Below, one piece after another: positions 1 to 11,429 of a stretch of DNA of 64,000 bases; positions within the stretch are counted from its first letter, which is position 1, and every line of letters starts with the position of its first letter. Origin of the DNA: Plectrocnemia conspersa. Its lineage: Eukaryota; Arthropoda; Insecta; Trichoptera; Polycentropodidae. The position numbers and the translations under genes were made by a program. Under the pieces are notes generated by a model, which made no database searches, was not told the DNA's origin, and worked only from the letters and a program-made list of their open reading frames with translations. Location of the stretch: contig VTFK01000077.1 in the NCBI GenBank assembly GCA_009617715.1, positions 372,001 through 436,000 on the forward strand. Reading direction: 5' to 3'.

Positions 1-181
1 ACCTTATGAAAATACACCTATGCTAAAATACGTGTATTTAAAAAGCTAGTATTTTCCCTAATATATATTATAATTTATCAACTAAATTTTCTCAATTCGA
101 CAAATTCTACCTATTGTTTGACCCACCGCCTATTGTTTTTATTTTAAACTTGCATAAGCCTCGATTAAGAGTACAAAATGA

Positions 182-410
182 GCTGTATCCTTGGATGCTC
201 CTAATGGTCTGCGACAGGGTGATGCACAGGCATGCACCCTGTTTAACGTTGCACTGGAAAAAGTAACCAGAGATGCCAAAGTCAACATATACAGTATATA
301 TTTATAATAAATTGGTACTAATAAAAGTCATCAGCCAAGAAAATAGATTTAAGAATTAATGAGTTAGAAACAAAATACATGCCGGTTTTAGCTCAACGGA
401 GACATACCCT
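182..410 (+). pseudogene. LINE reverse-transcriptase scrap
   Basis: One frame reads NGLRQGDAQACTLFNVALEK around 195-285. This is the RT segment before the catalytic YADD box in many insect non-LTR retrotransposons (the G-L-R-Q-G-D block followed by the LFN-ALE helix). A little further on, another frame gives LRINELETKYM, resembling the later segment of the same domain (usually of the form V-N-E-x-K-T-K-Y-M). The YADD box that should lie between them is missing, so this is an internally deleted, frameshifted remnant. The clade cannot be fixed from so little sequence. No host gene is implied. Confidence 0.6.
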
Positions 411-527
411 TAAAATATCTTAAAATTAAATTAATGTACTCCTAAATTTTTATATACTATCAAATATTTATAAATTATACTAATCTACAAATATTTTAAC
501 TTTATTATCTAAAAGATATACATATAC

Positions 528-535
528 ATACATAC
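528..535. repeat. Left 8-bp target-site duplication
   Basis: ATACATAC abuts the first base of the palindrome and recurs exactly at 700-707 on the other side. Confidence 0.6.
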
Positions 536-699
536 CAGGCGCGGGCGGTGAGATACTTTTGCTCTCGCTCGCTCGCGTGTTAAGTGACGAGAGTGAGTGA
601 GAGATAAGGGCATGCGGCCGCATGCCCTTATCTCTCACTCACTCTCGTCACTTAACACGCGAGCGAGCGAGAGCAAAAGTATCTCACCGCCCGCGCCTG
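536..699. mobile_element. Perfect 164-bp palindromic hAT-like MITE
   Basis: The 82-bp left arm (536-617) and right arm (618-699) are exact reverse complements with no spacer; the centre is GCATGCGG|CCGCATGC. The arm is about 59% GC by count, in very AT-rich surroundings. The ends read CAGGCGCGGG...CCCGCGCCTG. The element is flanked on both sides by the identical 8-mer ATACATAC (528-535 and 700-707). An 8-bp duplication and a CAG start fit the hAT superfamily, although the flank is a simple TACA-type repeat, which weakens the duplication argument. There is no coding capacity. A fold-back element is the best reading; an assembly fold-back artefact is the alternative. Confidence 0.75.
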
Positions 700-707
700 A
701 TACATAC

Positions 708-3700
708 ATATATAAAAAGTAAGCATATACATGTTTCATTTAATTAGTATTTGGTTTAAATACATGTTCGCTTAAACATTTTGCTATAACATATAGTTCG
801 TTATATCATATACGTTATTAACGACTTACTTGATATGATAGGATGTGAATTATTAAATGAAAGCTAATTATAAGTATAGAGTTTGGCAAAGAAAAGCATT
901 TTTGTAGCGATTTGTACTTGTACATGAAGTAAGTTAATTCGGCTTGTTGGGTTTGTTAGGTGGCTTATGAAGCTTTTTAGGAAGTCAACGGAAGTTTAAA
1001 AGAGGTAAATACCTATTGGAGGGTAAATGAAAATTTATAATTTATATAATTTCTACCATATTAAATAGCAAAAACAATTGATTTTTCTGTTCAATTGGAT
1101 AAATTAACACCGTTTAATATTTTAACTACAGAAAATATGAAATAAACGAAAATTTTTGTTAAATATTTTAAATTCTTAATATTTATTAATTGTTTTTTTA
1201 TAACAAAATAAAATACACATTTCCAATACAACGGTTGCTTGCAATAAACGTAAAATATTGGAGACTTACAGTATTTATTAGGAATATGTTCCCAATATTC
1301 ACATACAAAAATTGATTAATAATATTTAAGCAAAACTTCACATTAATGTTAAAATTCTGTTTTTGCAATAATAATTAAAATCAAAGCTTTTGTTAACAAC
1401 TTAAAACTTCCTTGGAAAAACTGGTCATGTCTACGTTTTATTGTTTCAATCGATTAACACTTTATACGTGCTGAATTTTCGGCACATGTGAAAAAATCAC
1501 TTTGTCCATCGCAGGGGTAAAAAAAGCACCGCTAAAAAAACACTTCGTATCCAAAAAAGATAAAAACAGGATATATCTGGTTTTTTGCCCAAACTTCGTT
1601 ATCAAACTCATGGTATTTAATTTTCTTAATATTTTTACTTATACATGTTATAAAAAAAAATTATGTGTTATAAAACATATTTGCTCTCTTTGCTTTTTAT
1701 TTTTTGTATGGTTGCATACAAAAAATATAAATTTGTATTTTTTGCTACATTCATGACTTAAAACAATCCTTGTGCAAGTTGATTTTTTTTTAAATATTTT
1801 TGTGGTAAGTTTTGTAATTTTTATTTTTTACTTAATATATGAGGTACAAAATAAATTATATTTAAAGCAAAAGCAAATACAGAAGTAACATATGTTTTTG
1901 CTTTTCTATAAAATTTAATTTTTGTGACATGTATTTTTGTTATAAATAAGTCTTTAATTATATGCAGTGTTTTAAGAAGTTTTTTAATTATGTAGAAATT
2001 CTTCTAAAAATTAAAAAATAAACTAATAAAGCAGATATTTAACTTCACTAATAAATATAAATACTTAATTGCAAGGAAAATAATGCAATTTTATTGAAAT
2101 TAGATCAATTATATGAGGAGTTGCTCTAAAATTTATTAATAATATAATAATAAAATTTGCAATATTTATAATTAGATTTTTTGTTACAATAAGCAAAAAA
2201 ATCAAATTGCAGACTTTTTAATTTGCTCTTTGAATGAAGATATAAACTAGGACCATTACGTTATTGTATCAATTAAAATAATATTATAATATTAAAACCT
2301 TTGTACAATTATATTTTATGATTGACAATCAAATCTTTCAAAGTTTGGTAAATAACTGCTTTTTAATTTTATAGCAATTATAAATATATGGGTAATTTGT
2401 CTTTAATCTATAAATTTAAGCGTAATTTAGAAGCTTTTTGAGGCACTGAAGTTTTTACTTGATCGTTAGCGACATAAAATTTAAGAATACTTCAATTAAC
2501 GAAAGTTAAAATTTGAAATGGAGTTCTTTCATAATAATTATATTAATTAAATATCATTCCGTTATACTTGAGACATATAAATTTATTCTAAAATGCATAT
2601 TTAATGAACACTTGTTCGTTATGAGAAAGTGGTATTTTTTCAGTTAATTATTACATTGAGTTTATAAATTTCATTACCATACTAAAGAGTAATAACCATG
2701 AAACCGAACGAGCATTTTTGCAAATTGAATCCACAGAGACAGTATTAAGTTTTTCTCTGATAATGTTTGTCGCTCCAATTCTTGGCACGTTATTGCTATT
2801 TTTCCATAAGACCGAAGCAATAACTCTGGTTTGTTTTTTTCAACAATCTAATTTTCCGCAATTGTACATATTTTCGCAGTTTTCCGTTGCAAAACTTTTG
2901 GTAAAAAGCGATACAATTCGACCGATTAAACTCGTGAAAAATAAGGCAATATAAAAATTGAGACACAAAACATTACGGACAATTATTGTTTATCACGAAA
3001 GATATGTTATATGTTTTATGCTCAGATAACTTTTTAGAGAAACCAGATGTTTTATTACATATTTATTTACACATATTGTAAAAATGCTGGTGTCAAAAAA
3101 AACATTTATTCTATACTCGGCAATCTAATGGATTGCCATAAAACAAAAATTGAAAACTTTAAATTGAGTTAAGAAAAACAAAGCACGATTACACTATACA
3201 ATAATTTATTGCAAATTCTAGATTTGGAGTATAATATAAAGTTTCAATAGATAAAAGCAGCAGATGTTATATGGGAGATTTCGTACGAAATTCATTAAAG
3301 TCCACCGACATAATCGGGCGAAAAAGTTTTGTTTTTAAACAGTTTTTCCGTAGGGAACGAAACCGAAAAATTTGAATACGGTATGCGGGTAAACTTTAAG
3401 TATCGACTGGCATGTTGTCTCGAACAAAATCTGGTTAGAAATAAAACCCGTTTCGCGTACTATATGTACGATCTTATTAAAAATGTATACATGATACACA
3501 ACATTGCTATCGGAGGCAAAGAAGCTGAAATGAGTTCGCGCCTATAGCACTTAATTTCAACGCCTTTATTACGAGGCTACACCGCTAAAAGGGTTTCAAT
3601 GGCGGGGCAAAGGGGATGTAATATCTTGACTAAGGGTGGGTGTTTTCACAATTTAATAAACAAGCGTTTGAAAGCTCGAAAGCTTTCGATGAAGTATAGT

Positions 3701-4300
3701 GAATGTGATCACAACGCTGCATAGCTCTCGTTCGACTACATAGCTATGGACTCTGAAACACCAGAAATTTGACCCGAATCCGGAGAGATGTCAAGTCCGT
3801 GGAATGGTCACAATAGACAAAAGGATTTCGACGGTGGATAAATTATTAGGGAATTCAATCTGGTTAAAAGCGGAACAGGAATTATATAGGGTTGAGTAAT
3901 AAGTCCAATCGAAACTGCTTTATTCATTTTTAGCCGAAACCAAAACCTAAATGAATAATACGAAGCCGAAACTGAACTTAAAACTTTTCTACATTATACT
4001 TAAAATAAAATAGTTTTACACTTCTCGAATATATATAAAGTTCGTACTAGAAATTTAAACATATATTAATAATATGTTTCGCTGAAACAGAACATAAATG
4101 AAAATGGTTGTAATAATTTAATGTTCCTAATAAACTGTCTCTTTTACTTTTATAGTATCGTCATCATAAAAGTTACAAATAGCTAACGTTACTTTAGTAG
4201 CATTAATATCATTTCAAAGAGTAAAATGTGCCTCAGATAAATGTTTTGTGGTTTCATACAAATATTTTTAGTTGCCTATTATTACATGTTTAAAAAAATA
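708..4300. other. AT-rich DNA without recognisable genes
   Basis: Long AT-rich stretch with only short open frames, none with recognisable domains. The least AT-rich part is about 3,280-3,880 and includes a 72-codon frame (3,329-3,547) that I cannot assign. Nothing else supportable was seen. Confidence 0.5.
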
Positions 4301-4302
4301 TT

Positions 4303-4330
4303 TTTCTTAGCACAAGTGTGTGCTAAGAAA
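4303..4330. repeat. Perfect 12-bp hairpin
   Basis: TTTCTTAGCACA, a four-base loop AGTG, then TGTGCTAAGAAA, an exact inverted repeat. It could be a stem-loop or a chance palindrome. No neighbouring gene gives it a role. Confidence 0.5.
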
Positions 4331-4951
4331 GGTTCTTGTTTATTAAAAAAAGCAATAAGGAACAGAAGGTGTCGGTATTGCGTCATTCCGAAAACGGCAT
4401 CCGCATTTGTGACGTGACGAAATTTCTAAAGCGGCCAGACACGTTTCTAATTAGAGCGAAATAAGCTACATGCGTTCAATTAGTCTTATGTTGTATACAC
4501 AGCTAAATATTAATTTGCATGCAAATTCAACATTGCGTTGTTATACGGAGTCGAATTTTGAAAATTAAAAATAATACCGTCGAAACAATTTGGTAAGCTG
4601 ACATAAAACAGACAATAGCTTTTATGTTCAAAGTATCAAGCGAAAGTTTTAATGGAGTTCTTGTATATTATCATAAATAAACTTGAGGGCTATCCTGCAG
4701 CGTTATCGTTATCAAATATTTAAATTTAATAGGTAAGCTGGGTTAAATTATAAAACATTGGAAAATGTATGTAAATATAAATATGCGCATTCAATACAGG
4801 TGGTTTTAAATCCTGAAATTAATTGAATTGTTGCTTTAAAAATTTATCTTTAAAGGTCAAAATCTCTTTAAAAAAAAATAAAAAAATCAAAAGTAAAAAA
4901 AAGCGTAACATTATTTTGCTTTATTAAATTATTTATTTATTTTTATATACA

Positions 4952-5060
4952 GTGGAACTTTAGTTTACGACTATACTTCATTTTGTAAACGTGCTTGTCT
5001 TTCAAAATACTTGTACAGCGATGCAAATTTTCCCATAAAAAATAATAGAATCTAAAGTTG
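4952..5060 (+). mobile_element. Possible pogo/Tigger-type element end
   Basis: After a TA dinucleotide the sequence begins CAGTGGAACTTTAGTTTACG. This resembles the CAGTGG-ACCTCG-TTACGA terminal repeats of pogo/Tigger and related Tc1-mariner elements. No matching opposite end was found nearby, so this is either a solo end or a decayed copy. Confidence 0.3.
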
Positions 5061-5220
5061 ACTCGTTTCAGTGCTGAAAAATATTTATATAAAATGAATA
5101 ATACAATATACAGGTATATTTTTATTATTCAAATTGATTGATTATTCATATAGTAATCACTGATAGCGGAATGATTTTTTTTCGTGGATCTTTAACTAGA
5201 AACATATCCAATGATAATAG

Positions 5221-5261
5221 TACGCTCGGGATAAGGATTCCGGTTTGTTATTGTGTGCGTG
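5221..5261 (+). repeat. Left terminal inverted repeat, 41 bp
   Basis: Pairs with 6000-6040 with a single mismatch at its nineteenth base (T versus G). Confidence 0.8.
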
Positions 5262-5713
5262 AACTGTGTGGTTCAAAACAATTTCGCTCAGAATATTTAT
5301 TTTTTTTATTTTAAAAGAAAATATATGTTTATTTAACATACATACATCTGAGCTAAGTTGGAAATTTCAACGGACAATTAAAAATATATTATAATAATCG
5401 AAGAAACCAGACATTGATGTCATTAATTAAATATTTGCAAAATTCAAAATCTTTCACTAGTCAAAAAAATAATGAAGTCTTTAGCTATCCTTCAAAAGCA
5501 AAAAGATATAAAATGGGAAAAGAAATTATTCGCAGATTGATTAATGGCTCGACGACTCTATTAAATCATTAGAATCCATTGAATAAATTATTAATTAGAA
5601 ATTAAGCCTTTTTTAAGCCTTACAGAGAATAGTGTAAAAAAACCAACAACGTGCGGATTAATGGAAAAATAATTAAAATATTTTACAGTGTATATTTGAA
5701 GCCTTGATATCAA

Positions 5714-5826
5714 TTAACCCAGATATGCCCAATAAATTTTGTTCTCTTACAATTTCATTTATAAATGAAAAACAGTGGCACAAGTTTAGTGACCTACCCA
5801 TGGGACAGTGGGCATATCTGGGTTAA
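5714..5826. mobile_element. 105-bp piggyBac-type MITE flanked by TTAA
   Basis: TTAA at 5714-5717 and at 5823-5826 bracket a 105-bp element with perfect 14-bp ends, CCCAGATATGCCCA...TGGGCATATCTGGG. A TTAA duplication and a terminal CCC are typical of piggyBac-superfamily elements. It has no coding capacity. It is nested inside the larger 5219-6042 element and so inserted later. Confidence 0.75.
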
Positions 5827-5999
5827 ACTAATATCAACACAAAATTATTTAAAATAAATCACTAGAGAAGATCAAACATCTGTGCCATACTGCACTTTAA
5901 TGACGAATACCAGCGTTGACGAATCAGCGACTGTCCTTAAAAGAGAAAGCGAGACAACGAATTACACGCTACATCCCTTCTCCTTCTCATATACATGTA

Positions 6000-6040
6000 C
6001 ACGCACACAATAACAAACCGGCATCCTTATCCCGAGCGTA
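6000..6040 (-). repeat. Right terminal inverted repeat, 41 bp
   Basis: Reverse complement of 5221-5261 with one mismatch. It ends in CCCGAGCGTA on the plus strand. Confidence 0.8.
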
Positions 6041-6160
6041 CTCTACTTGCTTTTGATTTCGTTTGAGGATTTGGCGAATATGTGACATTGCATTGTAATT
6101 GAATAGTTTCATGATTTGCACTTCTACAGCTTTACTTGTTTGGTGCTCTTTTTTCCATAT

Positions 6161-6585
6161 TTAACAGATACCTCTAATCTGATTATAAGTGAGGGGCTTT
6201 TCAGCCCTTTTCTCTCCTTCCCAGACATCGTGCTGTTGCTCGCGATGCAGAACTATTAGTTCTAGCCATGTTCTTCTCCACGAACTCTTGAATATTGTCC
6301 TATTTACCTCCAGTCCCATGTTCTTTCCCATAGACGCAATTGGCAGCTCCCGTTCATAAGCGAACCCATCAACGAAATAAGGCCAGTTTTCTCTAAACAG
6401 AATTGAGGATTCTCTTGGTCCCCACCCCATGCCTTATCGATGATCTTGAGTTTTATATGGGATAAAAATTGCTTATAAATGTCTGATTGAACCTTACTCT
6501 TTATAACATTAGAAAAGTTATAAGCTAGTTCATATATGTAGTTTTCCATATCGGAGTGAAAGAGGGCCAGGTATCTACAATACAT
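6161..6585 (-). pseudogene. Unidentified broken reading frame
   Basis: Two overlapping reverse-strand frames cover this segment: 94 codons from 6585 down to 6304, and 90 codons from 6430 down to 6161. Together they read like one protein broken by a frameshift near 6420: ENYIYELAYNFSNVIKSK and HIKLKIIDKAW, then ESSILFRENWPYFVDGFAYE and TWLELIVLHREQQHDVWEGE. Composition is balanced and not AT-driven, unlike most frames here. I do not recognise the family. It could be a transposase or retrogene remnant, an old host exon, or chance. Confidence 0.3.
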
Positions 6586-6599
6586 TAATTGAAGTCAGA

Positions 6600-7925
6600 A
6601 TAATGTCCTGATATTTTATCTATAAATTTTGTCAGCGGAGCTGAGCTTTTGGTCCACGCTCGATTCAACCCACTAATTAGAGCTCTAGTAAACTGGAAAT
6701 AACGAGACCACACTGCATAAAAACTCATTAGATTCTCTGAGAATTCAGCTTTTATAAAATACGCTGTAATTGGATAATTTATATTATCTTCATGCCTTTA
6801 AGGCGAATGTTTGGCTCTGAGAGCAATCGTTTTATTTCTAAAAATAGGACATTACCACGTACTATTAAATTAATTAGACTTGTTTGTTAAAAAAATAAAT
6901 AGCTGTTATTTCATGTTTACAAATTTGTCGCACTTTAATTGCGATTTACCTTATCTGCTGTTGAGTATTTAATGTAATGATATGTTATTTTTACGCAAGG
7001 CGATATTTAGCGTTTGGGAGGACTAACGGTTCATTCAAACGACCATTTAAAATATTATATTTGACAAAAGACGCTAAAAACAATAAAAGAGTACTCAATA
7101 CCACAATTAAATAAATACACAGACGACTTGTTCGCCCATTTATCACTCGTAAGCACCAGAAAAACTACCTTTTTGTGCGTAAAAGTGCGGGATAGACAAT
7201 GCGTCTATCCGGCGTAAAAACATCTATTGCTATCTGCCCCTTGCATTAAAGATCTTCAAAAGATCACCTTGCAGTTTAACTTATTTAAGGCGTGAACATT
7301 TTTCGTTGGTTAAATATTCAATATTGGCCCACCAAGCAGTTTCAGAAACAACTGACGAATAACATCCGCATCTGTTATTCGAGAGAGCTGTCACGAATCA
7401 AGAGTATACAAAAATGTGACGATCAAGTGAATCAAGACAAGACGATCACACTATAGACTATTAGAGACAAGCTCAGACAGTTGACGACCATATTATTCAA
7501 GGCAAACCAAGAGAGATCCGCACCCACCAAGAGACATCAGTATACGAAATACAACTTGCCACTATTTCTCTATGTCAGTAAATTGTACTTAATTAAATAA
7601 GATTTTATCTGAAAATTCACACCCATTATTTGGTAGATGGTTTTGTAAAACGACTCTAAATCTAATTGATTCACAGCAAATTGTCTTTCTCTTAAGCGGC
7701 TTAAATTCTTAATTTGCTGTAAACACGGATGGATTTAGACAGGAATCGACTTGAAACAACTTATTTTTTATGATAAATTTTATCTCGCAATGTCACGAGA
7801 TCTTACTACGATTTAACTGGGAACAAAGTGGGCGTTGAAGCCGGATATGAATACGTAAGAAATTTGAAACGCTGCTCCGATGAAAACATACAACAAACTG
7901 ATAATTTCTTCGAATCCAGTATCTT
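6600..7925. other. No gene recognised
   Basis: Mixed AT-rich sequence with a somewhat less AT-rich part at about 7,130-7,560. An imperfect inverted pair, CAGCAAATT near 7,674 and AATTTGCTG near 7,713, was seen. No coding or RNA gene could be supported. Confidence 0.4.
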
Positions 7926-8400
7926 TTGTCCCAGGGAAACTGTTGTGCTGTAATCCACCCTTCTTTACATAAGCCATCCTCGCATATCGAAGAGCAAAAA
8001 CAATCAGATCACAAAGTTAATAACACGTCAACACCAGTTCTCGTTCCACGATGCGATTATTCGGCGTTTTGTAATAATTATTTTCGACGACAGCCATTCC
8101 ATTATGGAAATTCTCGACTCGTCGCCGAAAAATGTGACGGTCGCGCCATATAATTCGCTAATCCGCGCTTTTGCCGTCTGGCGATATTTCATTTTAGGGG
8201 AAGGTATGCTCGTTCTCCAGGATTACTACGGAGCTTTGCCGCGTAAAATCAATCTTCATTTTGTCGGGCCCGCTCTGTACCGTAGTGACATGTCACGTGT
8301 TGGGCTTTTCACAAAAGTCCAATTTTCCGACCGCGCGATATGACAGTTCGCATCTGAGCGTCTCCAATCTTAACCCGCGTTTTTGCCTTGTTTATCGCTG
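7926..8400. other. Lower-AT patch, function unknown
   Basis: Noticeably richer in G and C than its surroundings. Two short plus-strand frames overlap here (75 and 79 codons), but neither shows a known domain. A short diverged direct repeat, TAATCCGCGCTTTTGCC near 8,159 and TAACCCGCGTTTTTGCC near 8,372, suggests old repeat-derived or regulatory DNA rather than a gene. Confidence 0.35.
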
Positions 8401-8469
8401 TTTTTAATATAAATTTTCTCCTTGAAAATAAAAAAAAATAAGAAACGCACCTGCCTGTTTTATTCTGAT

Positions 8470-8508
8470 TTCTCTTGTTACTCACAAGGTTAAGATTGAC
8501 AGCCTTCG
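8470..8508 (+). repeat. Short dispersed repeat, copy 1
   Basis: Ends AGATTGACAGCCTTC. It matches 9822-9859 except for a few changes around the variable bases after CTTGTTAC. Family unknown. Confidence 0.5.
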
Positions 8509-9189
8509 TAAAAGTATAGGTTGTGGCAGAATAATTTTTTTAAAGTGAAATTCAGAATATAGACAAATTTTCTATACTTTTATCTTATATGGAAATTGAA
8601 TAATCACTAAATATCTATTTTTAAAATACGAAGTAGGTATTTATATATTCATTAAAAACATGGTAAAGATTTTTAAAACATTATTTATAATAAATTTTAT
8701 TTCAGTATTTTTTCCAGATTTCAATACAATATAAATTCAGAAAATATCTATGTTATAAGAGATGATTTCAGTCTCAGCACAAATTAATGTAAGCATAAGT
8801 CAACCAATAAAATATAAAGCACTAGTTAGTTCGATTAGCCGAATTCAGGTGGAATTTTACAGAACCCTCAATGTCGGTAGATCTATTATGCTGCAGTGAA
8901 ATTTGAATCCATGAAAACTGTGCAATGGAACGGAGTTGGTTATTCAGGCAATAACTAAATATATATGTACATACGCGAATGATGCAACGATCCTGACTGG
9001 TATATAATGCTTGAAGTCTATTGATTCCTGGAGATATGCATATTAGTTTCAAGCGATTTCAATTAGCAATTCGCTTTACCTTAATTATAAATATAAATAA
9101 ATCTAAAATATTAATTACAAATTAATCAAAATGTTAAATTTATTATAAAAAATATAAATTAAAACATACAAGAGAAAATCCACAATATA

Positions 9190-9272
9190 AATGGTGCGCC
9201 TGACATACCTTACAAGTAATATAGAGCCAAGCGATGGTGCGTCTCACGCACCTTACGAGCGGAAAGGGTTAA
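9190..9272 (-). mobile_element. Solo TTAA-type element end
   Basis: Read on the minus strand from TTAA (9269-9272), it starts CCCTTTCCGCTCGTAAGG. It contains two related 21-base units, at 9193-9213 and 9236-9256, matching at 17 positions. The second unit carries a GGTGCG/CGCACC stem. A TTAA target and subterminal repeats resemble piggyBac-superfamily ends. No partner end was found, so it may be truncated. Confidence 0.4.
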
Positions 9273-9439
9273 AGTAATCTCAGTTTACCATAAACAACTT
9301 CAAGAATGTCTATTGGTTGATAATGTCACAATTTTTGACCTTAAGTATGGTTTTGAAAAAATCGGCAGGTCCAAATTTTATTCCAGCTGGTATGCTTAAA
9401 AAATATAGGACATTATCGCATATCTGTGAGCATATATTT

Positions 9440-9735
9440 TACATATAAGATATTCTCTATGAGCTGTATTAGCTCATTATAAGAGAGGTTTCAATACCAG
9501 ATATGTACGACCTAGCTCGATTTTAATTAATAACCACGATATTCATCCGTGAGTTAAGGAAATTTGAACCTAATCTGTGATAATCGATCGGAATTATAAT
9601 TATATAATAATCATTAATTCCGATCTCCTAGACAAGATAGAAATTTAAAGAAACACTGAGGTTTGTATGGGATTAGAACCCAGGTCTTTTAGGTCAATAG
9701 TTAGAGTTTTATACCATTCGCCTATCTAATTTTTT
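9440..9735 (-). mobile_element. tRNA-derived SINE-like element
   Basis: On the minus strand the head, near 9,730, contains an A-box-like ATAGGCGAATGG and a B-box-like GGGTTCTAATCCC (9669-9681) at tRNA-like spacing. The body then carries two hairpins: GATCGGAATTA paired with TAATTCCGATC (9586-9596 and 9615-9625), and ATGAGCT paired with AGCTCAT (9459-9465 and 9471-9477). This layout of Pol III head, body and 3' hairpin suits a SINE. Only one copy was seen here, so the family and the end points are uncertain. A tRNA pseudogene is the alternative. Confidence 0.5.
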
Positions 9736-9821
9736 TCTTGTATGTTATAATAATATTTTATTTTTTTATAATAAATGATTTTAAAATTCTGATTGACACC
9801 TTGTTTTTTGTGTCTATGTAT

Positions 9822-9859
9822 TTTTCTTGTTACGTGTAAGGTTTAGATTGACAGCCTTC
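9822..9859 (+). repeat. Short dispersed repeat, copy 2
   Basis: Counterpart of 8470-8508. The shared core is AGATTGACAGCCTTC, preceded in both by CTTGTTAC and in both by an ATTCTGATT a little upstream. Confidence 0.5.
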
Positions 9860-9865
9860 ATGGAA

Positions 9866-11425
9866 CTATAATATATCACGATCGCAAAAAAGGCGAAAAT
9901 CGATATATAATCAACCGTATAAATGAAAATGAGTTTCGAAAGACGGTGCTGAGATACGAATCACTCTGTATTTGACACACATTTGTTCGTACTTTTGCGA
10001 AAATTTTGCACGACGATTAATATCAGCGTCTTTGCGCGGCTTTCAGTGATTAGATGGATTGTTTCCCCGTTTTTAACATCTCGTCGTCCTTATCAAACAC
10101 TCTGAAGTGACAGATCTTGCTTTATCGGTACTTGATGAGGGTCTTGGCGGTGTCAAAAGGGGAAATTCAACCTAAGCCTAATCTGAGACGCGTGTCTTAC
10201 TTCGGGAAAGTATACATGTATAAAATATATATATAAAATATAAGCGAGATTATAATGAGGAAAAAATAATATTCGGAAAACATGCATATACATTCTAAAG
10301 TAGACCCACATTGTGCGAAATATAATAAATAATAGAGCATAATATATAATAAGCACACCCGTGTCAGAATTTGACATTGTTTCAGAGTGTGGGTCGGCGT
10401 GAAATTAATAGTACTTTGTAACACAAAACAAACTATGCGTTAAAAAACGGGTTCACAAAGCTTTCTAATTATAAATAAAATATTATCTATTTTATTTGAT
10501 ATAACATCGTAAAGATTTAAATAATGAGCATACTTATTATATTTATTATTAAATGCTTTTTTTATTTTAGATTATATCGTAACATTTTATGGCATTCATA
10601 CGAAAATGCGGTCGGAAAACAAACACAATAAAAGTTTTTTATGCTCCGCTAAACTGCTTTCACCTTTTTTATAATACATCATCGCATTATACGAGGGTCA
10701 ATATTTTAATTTTTCACAGCGGCCGAGATAAGAGCGGCTCTGTTAGTGTACCGTCGGTCGCTTCATGAAAATAATGCTCGAAAAAAAAAAAAATACGAGT
10801 ACGTGTCGTAACGGCCCTTCATTTATCAAACATCGTTTTTCTTTTATATTTTGAACAGAGCAGACTAGGGATATTAATCTTAGTCCGCGACCAAACTTGG
10901 CATCGGCGGAATTCAGTCGCTCCGGGGGCGCTAGAGTTTTCCATAATATTAGCAAAACATATTACGTGCGTAACATTTTCTAATATCGCGTGTTTATGCG
11001 AGAAGATTTTTGGATCATAGAATTTGAATACTATGTATAAAATATGTATTCTGTATGTAAATATATAAGAGATATATTCGGAAAGCAAAGATTTTAGGGT
11101 ATTAAAAATGAAAGCCATCTTTTTTATTTCGTTAACGAAAATGTCATTTCTGCTAGGGTCTGCGGGTAATGGAAAATTTTATTAGACATTAGTCACAGCA
11201 ACGTAATGCTTGTAGTATGTGGTTAAAACGGCAATTACCGCCACACACTATTTTTGTATATTCGTATGCGTGAAAGGTAAACTTGTTCCTACTTATAAAA
11301 ATAGCATTATAAATAGGCAACATGTGGCTAAATAATGTGAGCAGTGAGCAAGTACTTACTTATTAACTGAATAAAAGAGAATAGGAAAAAGTATTTTTGT
11401 AAGCTTTTAATACAATATTATGAGT
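9866..11425. other. No gene recognised; lower-AT patches
   Basis: Mostly AT-rich. Patches at about 9,940-10,200 and 10,600-10,960 are less AT-rich and have no supported reading frame. They could be conserved noncoding sequence. Confidence 0.35.
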
Positions 11426-11429
11426 CAAT

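Larger units (their letters stand above)
5219..6042. mobile_element. 824-bp nonautonomous element with long TIRs
   Basis: The segment 5221-5261 and the reverse complement of 6000-6040 agree over 41 bases with one mismatch, starting TACGCTCGGGATAAGGAT. Two more bases (AG) extend the match outwards. The interior is AT-rich and has no transposase frame, so this is a nonautonomous DNA transposon. No clear target duplication is visible; a TA duplication is possible if the outer TA is counted. The superfamily is unknown. A smaller TTAA-flanked MITE sits inside it (5718-5822). Confidence 0.75.

Noticed and set aside
7130..7620. LTR retrotransposon end
   Set aside because: The stretch resembles LTR composition, but no second LTR, primer-binding site or polypurine tract was found.
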